64,000 nt of DNA from Irpex lacteus (GCA_001986395.2 MQVO02000009.1:62001-126000), one strand, 5' to 3'. Shown: positions 10,472-22,645, counted from the first letter of the stretch. Notes: a model not told the origin generated them from the letters alone. Made by a program: numbers and translations.

Positions 10472-12940
10472 AATACATCATCTGAGAAAGGTTTCTCAAA
10501 ATACATCTAAATTTAGGGAGATCAATTCCAAGCATTCGGTATTCGGTGTGGTAGGTGTTGTGGAGGAGATTGCAGCTCTACAGAACCACACTCGAATTCC
10601 AATGATCTGTAGGTACGTGTTGTCGTGGCATCAATACGCTGGAGGCGCGGTGAACCAGAAGAGATATTTGATCTGGGAGACTTAAGTCGACCTCTTCACT
10701 GATGCACAAGACGCAGCAGGAAAAACCTCCCTCACTAACTAGATTTAACCTAGTACTTGCAACACTAGCCGTACTATTAGTCACTATTTTATTCCTAGCA
10801 TAGGGCTAAAATATCAACTACCTAGTTATACACTAATTGAAGTAACACATTCCTGTCTTACAATGTAATTTGCATGCCGATCAGCGAGACAATCAACTTA
10901 GAACGAGTATAAAAAATGTATGTCGCTGTCGGCAGGCTTTGAACAAACGATTGCGCCGCTGCGGTTACCACCATTAGGACTTGGCGGCATCTTCAATGAT
11001 CCTAGTCTTGTGTGTGATCTGCGCCTAAGACAGAGCTACGATGACAACTGCGACGATTGATCGACGAGCACTGACAGCGATCGTCGACCTATCGTCGTGG
11101 TTGTTGTGTATCGTCCGTGAGTTGTTGTTGTTCGCTGTGAGACTGCGGATTGTAACGACGGCTGCAGTGGTAATGACTGTCGGCATACACGGTGTCGACG
11201 TGTGCATGGTCGTCATCTACAGCCTGCGGGTAAGAGGAGCAGCGAGCGATTTGATTGATATACACACTAATTGTTTGACTCCAGCCCTTGATGTCTATGA
11301 TAAACAGCCTTCATACGCACGCCAATCCATAGCTGCGACTTTCTCCCTGGATTTCAGGCTTCAGCTGTACGCTACCAACCTGTTACGATTTATGAGCAGG
11401 GTTGTTGACGTAGCACGATAGCGGAGGCGTATTGGTGCGTTCACACTCTCCTGAGGTGCCATTTTACTATATGCTAATTTGTTTCTTCGTGTTGATACAT
11501 CTGATACCTACAGGGGAGATCATCAGTATAGGAATAGCGTCATCAAAAACTCATACTCACTTACTTCCCGAGTCACTTCAGAGCCATACATAGCCTAGGG
11601 TAAAGGTTTGCGCATGGCAAAACGGAAGAGCAAGACAAGATCAAGGTGAGACCAGTCACCCACAGGAAATGGACGTGAGCGTGGGCGGTGTCGGTGAGGG
11701 CAGAGACATGAGTCCGTAGCGCTGCGGCGGCGGCTGTGTAACTGTGATAGGCGCCTAGAATAACTGCCTTTTTGGGAAGTGCAACTTGGCGCTTTCATAA
11801 GCCCGTTCACCTCCACAACTCTCATCCGGTACCCTTCGCCCTACCACCACCATCTTCCCCTTTTGCCCCACTGGTAGATACAATACACAGCCGTATCTTG
11901 CTCTCGTACCAAGCTCGTCAGCCATCTGTTCACCCTCGCCGAATCCGCCTCCCCCAACTTCAACCTAACACTTCACACACGCACGCCCGTAACGTCCCTA
12001 ACGCCAACCCCTGGATCCTCGCGCAACGTAACACTGCACGTCAAACGCACAGTGGCGTTGAACGCCACGAACCGCTACACCTCCCACCTGCTTCCATTCA
12101 TGCATGGCGAGGTTGTCCCCACTCGGGGCCAAATCATCGCCACGCGCGCGAACGTACCCATCGCATCCTATCTATAGCGTATAGTGCTGACTCGTCTCGC
12201 ATCTAGGTTCATGAAAATGCAGAGCAAGATTAAGAGAGAGGGGGACGGGGACGGGAAGCTTTGGACAGGGTATGCCTTTGGGTGTAGGACGGCCAAGTGT
12301 CGTGAATATCTCCAAGTTTGAGGTACGTACATCAAGCTTATTGTATCATTCGGCTGTCACCATTGCTACCTCCGTCGTATCATTCACTTCTCCTCCTCAC
12401 CATCTACTTCCGAAACTTCATTGAAGTTTGTTCGCTCCGTTCGCTCCGCTTTATCTCGGGGCTCCATTCTCACTAGTGTTGCTATACATTCACGTCGACA
12501 GTGACCTTATGCCGTACTAGAGCCGACTTGCGTCACGAGCACTTGCCTCGCTACATCATTGTTCTTGCTAAATCGGCGAGAGAACCAGGGATACATTCAC
12601 ATTTGCCATGGACTAATGCACACTGTAATCAGGTGCGATCGATCTTTGTCTCATTAGAATGCACTGAAACTACTTGCAGGCTGTTCTCTTCAGCGCAGTT
12701 ACCTTCGCACCTTGCAAATGATTATCGGGAAGTAATGTGCGTGCACCCCCATTCTAGTGTGACGTGTCCCTTTCCCTTCATCTTTTCTTTTTGTGTGCTC
12801 ACTCCGAAAGCAAAGTCTTCAACGGCGCAGCTTTATTCACACGCTATCCCAACACTCCGCCACTTCACTTATGTACATCAGATCTCTTTGCTTAGCACCA
12901 TGTTGTAGTACTCTTCCAATGCATATATCGTTTCTAGCTC
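10472..12940. other. Gene-poor intergenic region
   Basis: About 2.5 kb with only short, motif-free frames, for example 11041-11421 and 11772-12206 on the plus strand. The part near 10750-10900 is AT-rich. No splice-coherent gene, RNA gene or clear repeat was found before the MITE. Confidence 0.45.
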
Positions 12941-12949
12941 GAATTGTGC

Positions 12950-13029
12950 CAGGCTCCGTCCCAGCCGTCGTAGGGAGCTCGAGTGTTAGTAGCGTCGGGT
13001 TTTCCTGGGTCTCGAGGAACGTCAGGATA
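12950..13029 (+). repeat. Left terminal inverted repeat of the MITE
   Basis: Pairs with 13238-13317. The outer 37 bases are identical when one arm is reverse-complemented, and inner bases differ at a few scattered positions. Confidence 0.85.
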
Positions 13030-13237
13030 TGAGTCTCTGAATTGAATGGGTGATGTAGTTACTTCATATAGTAAATACATCAATGATTGCGATTACATAA
13101 CGTACTTTTGAACTTTAAATCTAATGAGCTCCCTGTCGTAGGGAGCTCTTTCAACTTAAGGTTCAAAAACTTGATGGAATTAACATATATAGTATCGACA
13201 TCATTTGGCCGCTGGCACAGCGTCCACATTGGTCTAC

Positions 13238-13317
13238 GAATCCCATCGTTCTTCGAGACCCAGAATAACCCGACGCACTCACACTCGAGCTCCCTACGAC
13301 GGCTGGGACGGAGCCTG
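13238..13317 (-). repeat. Right terminal inverted repeat of the MITE
   Basis: Reverse complement of 12950-13029, ending GACGGAGCCTG just before the right copy of the target-site duplication. Confidence 0.85.
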
Positions 13318-13326
13318 GAATTGTGC

Positions 13327-14872
13327 GTCATTTCTGTGCTAATGCTGTGTACCAGGGTAGATTTTTGTTACTCTGCAAGTCCTGATTCGTTCTATGTTGC
13401 ACTAATTGATGCTACACTAGGGTCGGCTATCTTATATACCTTTCTTTTTCATTCTGAATCGTTCATTCTCTAACTAAATTTACTAATGCACTATCTCTGA
13501 TAACTAGGATGAATACAATACTCATTAGGTATGCATTAGGGTGGGAGGTTTTCCCTGCTGCGGCCGATCTGACAGATATGACTCAGGACTGCAGCAGTTC
13601 AACTTGCGTAACAATTGTTTTATCGACGAGGAGAGGTCATACCCCCTGGCAGGACTTAATACAAACTCCGACCGCCTCCTACAGTTTTGCTCCGTTTATG
13701 GTGCATGTGCATTGTTTTTATGGAGTACGACTCTCGATTAGATGCCAAATATGGTCTCGAAGCAGCTATGGACAGCGACTCAAATCGGCTCACTGGCCGA
13801 CCACAACACGAGGGCACTGTGTGACACTTAATGGGTCTCAGCTTATCTTTACGTGAAAGGGAGGTGCAGCGGGGAAGATACTTCACGTATGTCACATACT
13901 GTTTACCTCATTCTGACACATTACGAACACCCCCCACCAGCTGCGCACTGGCGTTCCCTTTTTTAAGCACCCGTAGCAGGCAAGAAACCCCACTTGCGCC
14001 GTACCCATATCTGACATTCAAGATCGCGAGATTACGCGAAAGCATCGAAGCTGGAATAGAAGAGTAAGTTACTTAAATAAAATCCCAGCTACCTCCTCTG
14101 CCTGGTACTAACCGAACTGAGTACGCCGATTCCACACTGGCTCCCGTCGTTCATCTTCCTGTATGTCTAGTTTGCCATCTTTTGGTTTCCGAGACACTGA
14201 TAATTCTCCGTTACTGGCACTATATAATATCCAGCATGGGTTCGCGCATCATGAGAATGAATTGCGTATTTCCCACAATCTGGTTTCTCTTTCAGCACGC
14301 AAGTCACGGCCGTCGTTTGGGAGACTATCGCTCGCGACCGTAACCTACTCCGCTAAAGAAGCCTTTTCACGACACGTGCTCCTCTACTTTCAATGACGAG
14401 AAGGAACTTTACCACATCCTAGTGCGGCTTGCATGATGACCCAGAACAATGACACAAACCTCTATACAGTATGCCGCTGGCATACGTCTCCTTCATCCAT
14501 GCCTATCTGCGTTTCTTCTAGGTAATTCGGCTGGCAGCTGTCCGCGAAGCTCACTCTTCTCCATCACCGTACTTGATCCTAGGTAGCCTTGGAAGGATCG
14601 GGTTTCATGGGCTTTTGTGTACGTATCTTCTTCAAACGTCTCATGCTCTATCTCATGACTCCAAATTCTCTCACAGCCTGTCAATGACCGTGAGGAGTAC
14701 CTGTTCAAACTGAGAACCATGCTGGCTGTATTTGAGCGATGGGTTGGAGCCCGCTTGTTCTATGAACGCAGTGGAGATCGACCCACGCTTCTCATTCTTT
14801 TCAAAACGTACATATACGTTGCTTTTTATTGCGCAAATCAAGCACATCCTATTACCTCCCCTCCGTGTTCAC
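13327..14872. other. Intergenic region before P450
   Basis: About 1.5 kb. A short plus-strand frame (14163-14396) contains ARKSRPSFG and SRHVLLYF. These loosely resemble the FARKSRPFG...YRHTLLNFLA segment of the DUF6533 gene at 22701-24583, so a decayed relative is possible. The similarity is too weak to call a pseudogene. Nothing else was recognised. Confidence 0.3.
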
Positions 14873-17101
14873 ATGATGCCGACTGTGTCGCCACTCACGT
14901 TGATCATAGTCGTGATTCTAGCCGCCATTGTTTATGTGAGCAGCAGACGGAGATGGGCCCACAGACTTTGTGGTCATCATTTGGCTCCTGGGCCTCGAGG
15001 ATGGCCTCTCATTGGCTCCTTGTTTGACCTACCAAACTGTGACCAGCCATGGATTGTCTACCGCAAATGGGCACAGACGTACGGTGAGCGGGGTCCCCTT
15101 CTCAGTTTTTCTCGAGTCCGGTCGATCGCTCACAAAGACGCGGGGTATATTAGGGGATGTCGTCTTCTATAAAGTTCTCAACACTCCAATGCTCCTGATC
15201 TCCTCAGCTGACATAATACTTGAACTTACGGAAAGGCGATCCTCTATATATTCGGACAAACCCTCTATGGTCATTGACGAGCTGTGGGTACCTTCGTTCA
15301 GTAACGCGATCACGGAAGTCAGAAGGTGGCTGCTGATACTTATCATGTTAATAGAACAGGATGGAACTTCAATATGGCAACCATGCCCTACGGGAACCAT
15401 TGGCGTACTGTTCGACGGATGTTCCACCAACACTTCAACCAGACAGCCACCCCAAATATCGAGACCTGCAGACAAGAGAAGTTCATGCGTTCCTACGGCG
15501 GTGTCTAGAACAGCCTCAGGCTGCTGGAAAGCCGCTGGACCCTCAACACATCCGTCTGTACGTCTCTTACTGACTTCTCACTATACCAAGTGCGCGTACT
15601 AATTATGACATGAATACACCCACCATGGTTCGCTAGTACGCTCGCAACACTTATCATGCAAATCATTTACGGCGTGAAGATTCAAAGCATGAACGATGAG
15701 TACCTCAGGCTTCCCGTTGAATCAATGGATGCGTTCAGTGCAAGCAGAATGGCCGGAAAATATTGGGTTGATTACATACCTTTCTTGAAACACGTCCCTT
15801 CGTGGGTGCCTGGCGCTTTAGCTGTTAAGTACGGCGCACGGTGGCGTCCTGTCGTTGAAGAGATGATGAACAAACCTTTCGAAGCTATCAAAAAACAGCT
15901 AAAAGAAACGGTGGGTCATATCTTTGGGAAGTCGTTTTATCGCGGCACCGCTAGCTAAGCTATTTCGGCTCTTCGAGTTGCAGACTCCAACACCATCGAT
16001 GACTTTCGAGCTCATCTCAGACATTGAAGAACAAAAAGATCCTGTCATACGAGAAGAAGAGGATCTATGCGCTAAACAGGCTACCGCAATCGCCTATTCA
16101 GGTAAATCGCCATTGCTCAACAACGGATACGACCATGTTAACTCTGTTGCTTGTGTTAGCGGGCGCAGATACGGTAAAGTCCCATCAGGCACTGTTTACG
16201 ATCCCACTCTGACCTAGGGCATCTAGACATATTCTATCATTCAAACATGCTTTTGCTGCATGGCGGCGGACCCCGAACTGCAAAAAAGGGCAAGGGAAGA
16301 GCTGAACTCAGTTGTTGGCCCAGATAGGCTACCCACATTCGACGACTTCGAATTCCTTCCATATATCCAGGCTATCTTCATGGAATGCTCACGATGGCTT
16401 CCGGTCGTCCCTCTGAGTCTTCCTCGCCGTGCCATCACGGACGACTATTATGAAGGCTACTTCATTCCTGAGGGTACAATAATAATGGCGGTGGGTTACG
16501 CGCCTCTCTCAATAAACGCATATTTACCGGCAGATAAATGGCCGCGCACAACAACAGAACGTTTGGTAAGCACGAGCTATCACACATATTGATCTTCTTC
16601 TCCTTATTCAACGACGCGATCAGGCATATTCTTCGCGATCCTCGAGACTATCCAGAGCCAGAGCGATTTAACCCTGATCGATTTATCAAAGACGGTGTCA
16701 TCAACCCTAAGATCCGCGACCCTAATACTATAGCCTTTGGTTTTGGACGTCGGTAAGTATGGCTCTATATTGAACATGTTCTAAGTTCATATATTTAACC
16801 ACCCCCTTCGTTACCTTAGTATCTGCCCCGGAAGGCATTTCGCCAAAGACAACGCCATCTGTACAATTGCATCGGTGTTGCAAGTGTTCGACATTCTTCC
16901 GGCCGTAGATGAAAACGGGAAACAGCTCGATCTTAATATACAGCCAACCACCGGCCTCCTATCGTGCGTATCAGAGTCACTGATAACAGCTTGTTTATTG
17001 TGGACTAATTCGAAGACTCTACCAGGTATCCCGACCATGTGAATTACTCTCTTAGACCACGATCAGAGGCGGCAGAAAAGCTCATTCGTGCTACTACTTG
17101 A
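14873..17101 (+). CDS. Cytochrome P450 with frame break and microexons
   Basis: Membrane-anchored haem monooxygenase resembling basidiomycete CYP5144-type enzymes; the substrate is unknown. Eleven exons join to about 520 residues: 14873-15083, 15154-15283, 15355-15557, 15647-15910, about 15983 to about 16100, 16160-16173, 16227-16490, 16558-16565, 16624-16752, 16820-16963 and 17026-17101. The N-terminus is a membrane anchor (LTLIIVVILAAIVYV) followed by the hinge APGPRGWPLIG. The I-helix AGADT is on a 14-nt exon. ECSR provides ExxR, ERFNPDRF follows, and the haem loop is FGFGRRICPGRH. An 8-nt exon restores NVW before HILRDPRDYP. At 15450-15453 a C4 run stands where C5 is needed to pass from MFHQHFNQTATP to KYRDLQTREVHAF, so the gene as written is frameshifted: pseudogene or sequence error. 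Confidence 0.85.
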
Positions 17102-17411
17102 CCGTGCTTGGCACTTGAATCATAGACCAGTATCTCCTCGGAGGTGTCAGCCGTTTCGAATATACACATGCACATGGTTCTGAGTGGCCAGTGGTATGCA
17201 ACAACTTGACTCAGCAGGCTGAGGTTCCTCAATATTAACAATGTCTCACATCGTTCTACTCGATAGGTGATGAGAGTCTACAATGACCATACGCATCACG
17301 CTCTGACACGTTAACTTGAACACGTTCTTCGACACACATGTACTTCTGCAGTCACTGTATGATATCGATCAACAAACCTTGACATAATAGACAATTTACC
17401 GTCCAGTCATC
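17102..17411. other. Convergent intergenic spacer
   Basis: A 310-bp spacer between the 3' ends of the P450 (+) and the sedolisin (-). It presumably contains both polyadenylation regions. No other feature was seen. Confidence 0.5.
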
Positions 17412-19844
17412 TTATGGAAGCTCTAGCCACTTCTCCAGCAATTTGGGGAAATTCGGGGTTCCGACACCAGTGACCGGATCCCACCCTTTTACTGCGCTGA
17501 ATCCGTCCGTGCCACAACCCGGATTAGTCCCGTTGGTGATATCATTGAACGCTTCTTGGAAGCCAGCGGAATAAATCTAGACATGTTTTCCTTCAGCATG
17601 GTAATGTAAAACACATAATCGCGGTCACTCACTGCGGGATTTATGAAACCAATTGGCTTTTTATCCAGCGCAAGACGAGCGTCGTTGATTGCATAGAGCA
17701 GCGCTCCCAACGCCGGGGCGGAGGCAGAAGTGCCAAAGACACGTTGAAATTCGCCGTTGATTGCAACGTCGTAGTTAGCTCTGAGAACAAAAGACGAATA
17801 AGCTCATGGACCACAAGGTTTCTTCAAGCGCTGCTTACCCGTTGAGCGAGATATCAGGGTATGCTCGGGATCGACCAGTGGAATTCCAAATGTCGGCGGG
17901 GTAGGGAGGTGGGTGATTTGTCAGGAAGTTTTGTACAGCCGACTTCTGATATTCTGGCATAGCGAAGAAGTTACTGAACCCGCCTGCAGTAAAGATTTGC
18001 TCATAGACCGCGGTTTCTGGGTCAGAAACTGGGGAAGATGGGTTACTGTGTTATTACTTGCCGCAATGTACGACTAAAAATAAACATACGTTTTACCGGC
18101 AGCCACCTGTGTAGCCCCGACCCCGTGATGTAAGGGCACGTACCTGCAGGAAAGGAAGCGCTCAGCATATAGCAGCAGTATTTGGAGTGGAACATACTAG
18201 GAAACGTTGGGCTGAAGATCTTTGCCTCTGGACTTGATGACTCAGTACCGTTAGGGAAGAGGCATGTGTATCCGCCAGCAGCCACTCCATTATCACCGGT
18301 AGAGTACAGGACGGTTACGCCCATCAGCCCAAGCTGTTCAACAGGGGTTTAATCAGCGCAGAGCTAGGTAAGGTAGTTGACTTTGTTAGGTACCTTAGCA
18401 TACTCGGCGCACTGTCGCGTTTTATAGGCGTTCGTAAGCTGTGCCTCGCTGTAGTAATACGAAGTAGAGATAATCCAAGCGGGAGAAACTGTTCCACAGT
18501 CATGATCTGTATACAAGAATGAGTGCTTTCAAATCCACGTCGAACAGGAATAGGTTACCGTCTGAAGTCAGGCTCGAATTTCCATGAACAGAGCAATACG
18601 ATCCATCCAACGCGTCCAAGAAGTCGTTAAACGAAGTGCCTAAGACAAACTTAAGACAACGATGTAATCATGTTTACGAGTGATAGGTACGTACCATTTG
18701 CCGCCTGATCGCTGTTATCGACTTGGTACAAAGTAACTGGCCGAGTCGGTCCGACTAATGACATGGCGTATTGCAGATCCAGGGCCGACTCGCCATTGAA
18801 GTTTTCCCCGGTTTGATTCATCTGTAAATATCCTGTAACATGTTTAACTTCAGTTATATACCAGACGAAAACTTGTACATAAGATGATACGTGCCTCCGT
18901 CGATACTTACTAGCGTGGGTCGTTCTCCGACTTGCGCTTCCGAGTACTTTTCGAAAAAGACATCTAGGTCTGATCCGAGATACGCTTGGGGAGTATATTC
19001 GACTGACGTAGGGTAAGCTAACCCAGCGAGATAGACTTATACAAACTACTCGTACCGATTCCGAAGCTATTCTTCTCAGTGGCGCGCGGAGTGTACGAGA
19101 AGTTATATAACGCGCGTAGACAGTCCGGGGTTATGCGTGAATCACAGTGATCTAAGTCAGAGGCACCGTCCTGGTCACAAAAATTAGCGATATTCGAGTC
19201 AAATATATCTCAACACTAACTTTGACATCGCTCGTCGATCTACGAGGAACGAGAATGGATCCAGTCTCGGTTGATCCGCGCTGGGGCACTGTACCCAGAG
19301 GAACGACGTTGAAATGGACAGTGGGCGTGATAAAGTCGATGTGCTGAACAAGGTGTTTGGGTATATGGTATCCTGAGGCGCAACCGATGAACTTGGTTCC
19401 GGTCTCAGTGTGGTTGTAAACATGATATTCGGCCTTCAAAAGTTGCTCGGCCTCTGCTACCGACACCTGTGCCTCGATCCATCCCGCGCTTTTGCTGAGT
19501 CGCACCCTCGAGTCATCTATACGCTGCGTGGAGAGCCATTCGCGAATATCTTGCACTGCTTGATCGCTGGGACGAAAGGTTTCAGCGACCTTTGCTGCCG
19601 ACCAGTGATTTCCATAGTTTGCTGAGTCAGGGTGTGAGACATCTAAGAGGAAATCGCCAATGTGATCGAGGTTGGGTTGCGCGAGTGCAATGCGAAGGGG
19701 TAGTTCAGCGTTTGCTGGTGCGCGATGAGACTGCTCCCACTTGGCGGGTAAAAAGGCACGGGACTCGTGCTTCACTAGAGAGTAGGAGCCCAAGCACGAC
19801 ACTGCCAGAGATAGGACACTGGAGGTTACAGTGAATAGCCGCAT
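17412..19844 (-). CDS. Sedolisin / tripeptidyl peptidase (S53), secreted
   Basis: Acid serine-carboxyl peptidase of family S53, secreted as a zymogen. Exon 1 (from 19844) starts with a signal peptide, MRLFTVTSSVLSLAVSCLG. The prodomain follows, with NYGNHWSAAKVAETFRPS and VAEAEQLLKAEYHVY. The next exon has DSRITPDCLRALYNFSY. Catalytic Glu and Asp are in NGESALDLQYA (about 18800), the oxyanion Asp in STGDNGVAAGG (about 18290), and the nucleophile Ser in VFGTSASAPALGALLYA (about 17710). The C-terminal calcium-site region is GWDPVTGVGTPNFPKLL, with TAA at 17412-17414. In the exon after CPYIT, a C4 run on the plus strand (18121-18124) is one base short of the conserved VGATQV frame. A splice at GTATGT keeps the ORF open but loses that motif; a splice at GTAAAA restores VSDPE only if the base is added. 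Confidence 0.85.
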
Positions 19845-19902
19845 GAGTCAATGGGGAGAGGCTTGTACTCACGGGACGGTGAAGAGAAGAAAAATGAACG
19901 AT

Positions 19903-19912
19903 CTATATATAG
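19903..19912 (-). promoter_or_regulatory. TATA box of the sedolisin gene
   Basis: TATATATAG on the minus strand, about 60 bp upstream of the ATG at 19844. Confidence 0.45.
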
Positions 19913-22630
19913 TATCGTTAGCATCGTTCAGGGACGCTTCGACGGAATCTCACTTCTTTGTAAATATCAGTGGTTCCGAGGTGGTTCCACGGTTCGACGA
20001 GGCTTCTCTTTGGGGTTCTCTTGCTATGATGTTTCAGCTGAGACTCAACCATGGCAACCATCGAAGATGGTATACTTATAGTGAGGCGCAATGGCCGATG
20101 TAGTGTATGCATTCGTCATTAGTGTCTTGACGATGCACTACTTAAGCTTCTTCACATTGATCTGCTTGGACTGAGTATTCTTTAAGTTTTGACTCAGATG
20201 TCAAAATATGTCAATTCGAATGTACGAAGCTGAGCCTTACGATGGTGTGACCGTCATAACGTCGAGCCCTGGTGGAATTGTGATCTTGAGCACCTACCAA
20301 CGTCTTACTACATGGCAAACAGCTAGACTCGGAGGCTCGAAGATAACTTCATGATGGTAAGTATCCGTAGGTATCACATCCTTGTTAGCGCCCGGCAGTC
20401 AATATTTCGAACGTTTACCAGCGATTTCCTCGTCAAGTACCCGTGACCCAGATAACAACAGCGGCCTATGGCAACTAAAGTTGAGTCTAGCCTGAGCTAC
20501 CGCCTTTCGATACTTATTTGAATCGTGATGCCAGAGTAAGCAGAGACTTTTCCATCAGGAAACACGCTAAATCCATGTAGTTAGCGATCATCTACGGAGC
20601 GCCGTCAGCGGTGTTCTCCAGTCACTGAGGCGAAGTGGTGCTCGGTAGCACAACGTAGATGATTAGCATGTCTTCGTAGCATGTGGTAGACCCATAGGCT
20701 AAGTCTGTAGACTGCTAACTAGACTTTTATTCAAAACTCAAGTTTGGTGCTGAGTAGCATATTGCTACTGCTACGATTGAGTATTTCGCTGTTAATTCAA
20801 AGTTATCAGTATGTGTGTATTACGAGAAAGTATCAGCGCCGTTGCGAGTGACTATTGGCTACTGAGTACCAGTTCTTGCGCAACACGGTAGCTGCTTACA
20901 TTGCAAGTATTCTGTCGTCGGTCGAACTGCCCTTGAGTACTTCGCGTGAACTTCGCGCGAACTTCGCGTCCGAGTCGGTTTGAAGTACAAGACGCCCGGG
21001 CCAAAAGTGGGGCTCATCAGCGGAGTTTGATTTCCTGTACTTATGCTGGTACGCCGCGCGTCGTCCTGCATCGTCTCATCCCCCATGTCCTCTTTCTGCA
21101 ACCGCCCCCCACGACTCTAGCTGCCCTCAACAACGGTAGATTGATGCGTAATACGTCAGATGTGAGTGATTCGGTCGAGTTACTATCGAACAAAGTGCTG
21201 AACTACGGTGGGGTTATGTAGCGTAATGTCTAACTCATAAAATGATGTTCGCAACCCACGCCTCCAAGAATAAGTATCTTAAGCTCGATCAGTACCAGCA
21301 TTGTCGTAATGAACGGTCGCGGTGATTGAGGCCTTTGTTGGGCTTTGTCGACGGTGTTTCAAAACAGGTCAGTGCCCTCTTGTTTTCGTGTGGGATATGA
21401 TCAGCTCATCGACGTCCATTAATGCACTCGTTAGGTGAGTCGACAGGTTGAAATACGGCACTCGGCGCACGGAGTGAGTCTATCGTAATTCGGTGAGCAC
21501 GGACTCTTCTCAAGGTACGTAAAAGACTTTCATTACAGAGCGTACACTAATACTTTTGCCAGGTTCCGTATGTGCACCGCGTAGGAACACTACGCGTATT
21601 CGAGCATGCAGGCAGCAGTAGACTATGAAATGATGCAGTGAGGTAGCAATAATGTACTTTGTTTATGTATAGCATATATACACCTAGTCATAAGCTGTAT
21701 TTCCGTTTGCAATGCAATCATTTATCTTCTCAATACCAAGAGTGCCATGAAATTGAATGGATAATACAAGTCTACGGATCTATACGCTGATACTACCACA
21801 ATCTACGGGGCTGTCGCTCTATGCTACGAGGTGCTACAGAGATACGTGCTCAGCGGGCCGCTGCTACACGTAGGGGGTACTTGTCTACGGACAGTACGGG
21901 CGATACGGCGTCAACGTAGCTCTTGGTTGCGTCCGCGCTGTTTCCTGATGTCATGATCCATAGAGCGACTGGAGCAAAGAGTAACGAAAAGAAAGCGTAC
22001 GTGGGGGATGCCGAATTGATGGCATTGATAGGCAGGAATCCAGGAGTTGGCACATGTACAATGATAGTTGGAGGATCCACTGCACACCGGTAAGTAGTCG
22101 TCAAAAATAGTGTCAACCTGTACTAGTCACGTTCATATGGTATTCTGTGTACAGAATCATTTATCATCAACTGGTACTATAGCCGCAGTACCACTAGCGT
22201 GTAAGCCACGGAGTGTTTAGTCAGCAACGCTCACAAACGTAGCCTTTCAACAACATCAATCGACAATCTACTCAGGCTGGTGTCTTGGGAAAAGAGCCTG
22301 AGGTCCCTGCAACGTCTGATGGATTTGCGCTTCTATTGCCGACCCTTCATGCATGACACTCGTTGAGACAGGTCAAGTCCCACCAGGTCAGTCGTGCAGT
22401 GCATACAGCCCACTTGGATCGAAAAAACTAATAACGAGGGCTATTTCAAACAAGTTACAATCCGGCGAGACAAGTCGTGATGTCGGGGAACACAGTGTCT
22501 TCGCTGAGGCGGAGATGATCCCTCACGAAACTTGAACTGAGCGTCAGCTCGAGCTCATCACCAGAAACAGGGCAGAACGACCAACCGAAGGTCGTGTATG
22601 TAATCGGCTAAAGGGATATATCCAACGCCA
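19913..22630. other. Gene-poor intergenic region
   Basis: About 2.7 kb without a clear gene. Around 20938-20968 the octamer ACTTCGCG occurs three times in close succession. Near 22141-22160 there is a short palindrome (ATTCTGT/ACAGAAT). The only stretch with protein-like quality is a minus-strand frame at 21850-22116, listed separately. Confidence 0.4.
21850..22116 (-). CDS. Possible orphan exon with membrane segment
   Basis: An 88-codon minus-strand frame with a hydrophobic segment SPTYAFFSLLFAPVALWIM preceded by VHVPTPGFLPINAINSA. A good intron acceptor (GTGTGCAG, about 22086) precedes PPTIIVHVPTPG, so this may be a terminal exon of a spliced gene or a relic. I do not recognise the family and found no upstream partner exon. 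The calling is weak. Confidence 0.2.
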   Translation of the reverse strand: MTLFLTTTYRCAVDPPTIIVHVPTPGFLPINAINSASPTYAFFSLLFAPVALWIMTSGNSADATKSYVDAVSPVLSVDKYPLRVAAAR

Positions 22631-22637
22631 AACGGAC

Positions 22638-22645
22638 ATATAAGA
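22638..22645 (+). promoter_or_regulatory. TATA-like element before the DUF6533 gene
   Basis: CATATAAG lies about 60 bp upstream of the ATG at 22701 and only about 20 bp before an in-frame ATG at 22665. The spacing favours 22701 as the start. Confidence 0.35.

Larger units (their letters stand above)
12941..13326. mobile_element. Foldback MITE with target-site duplication
   Basis: A 368-bp element at 12950-13317 begins CAGGCTCCGTCCCAGCCGTC and ends with its reverse complement. The terminal inverted repeats are perfect for about 37 bp and continue with a few mismatches to about 80 bp. Both sides are flanked by the direct repeat GAATTGTGC (12941-12949 and 13318-13326); the last bases are ambiguous, so the duplication is 7-9 bp. 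The middle holds a second palindrome, GAGCTCCC-TGTCGTA-GGGAGCTC (about 13125-13150), extended by weaker arms. Its right half repeats the GTCGTAGGGAGCTC of the terminal repeats. There is no transposase, so this is non-autonomous. An 8-bp duplication would suit hAT and 9 bp Mutator; the superfamily stays open. Confidence 0.85.

Noticed and set aside
16490..16624. A second apparent frame break in the P450
   Set aside because: It disappears when a 66-nt intron, an 8-nt exon and a further intron are recognised; the joined sequence is then conserved.
18940..18965. Apparent A-run frameshift in the sedolisin
   Set aside because: Re-reading the reverse complement showed the frame DVFFEKYSEAQVGERPTL is intact.
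20938..20968. Three close ACTTCGCG copies as a CRISPR- or telomere-like array
   Set aside because: Units are too short, too few and irregularly spaced; CRISPR arrays are not expected in a fungal nucleus.
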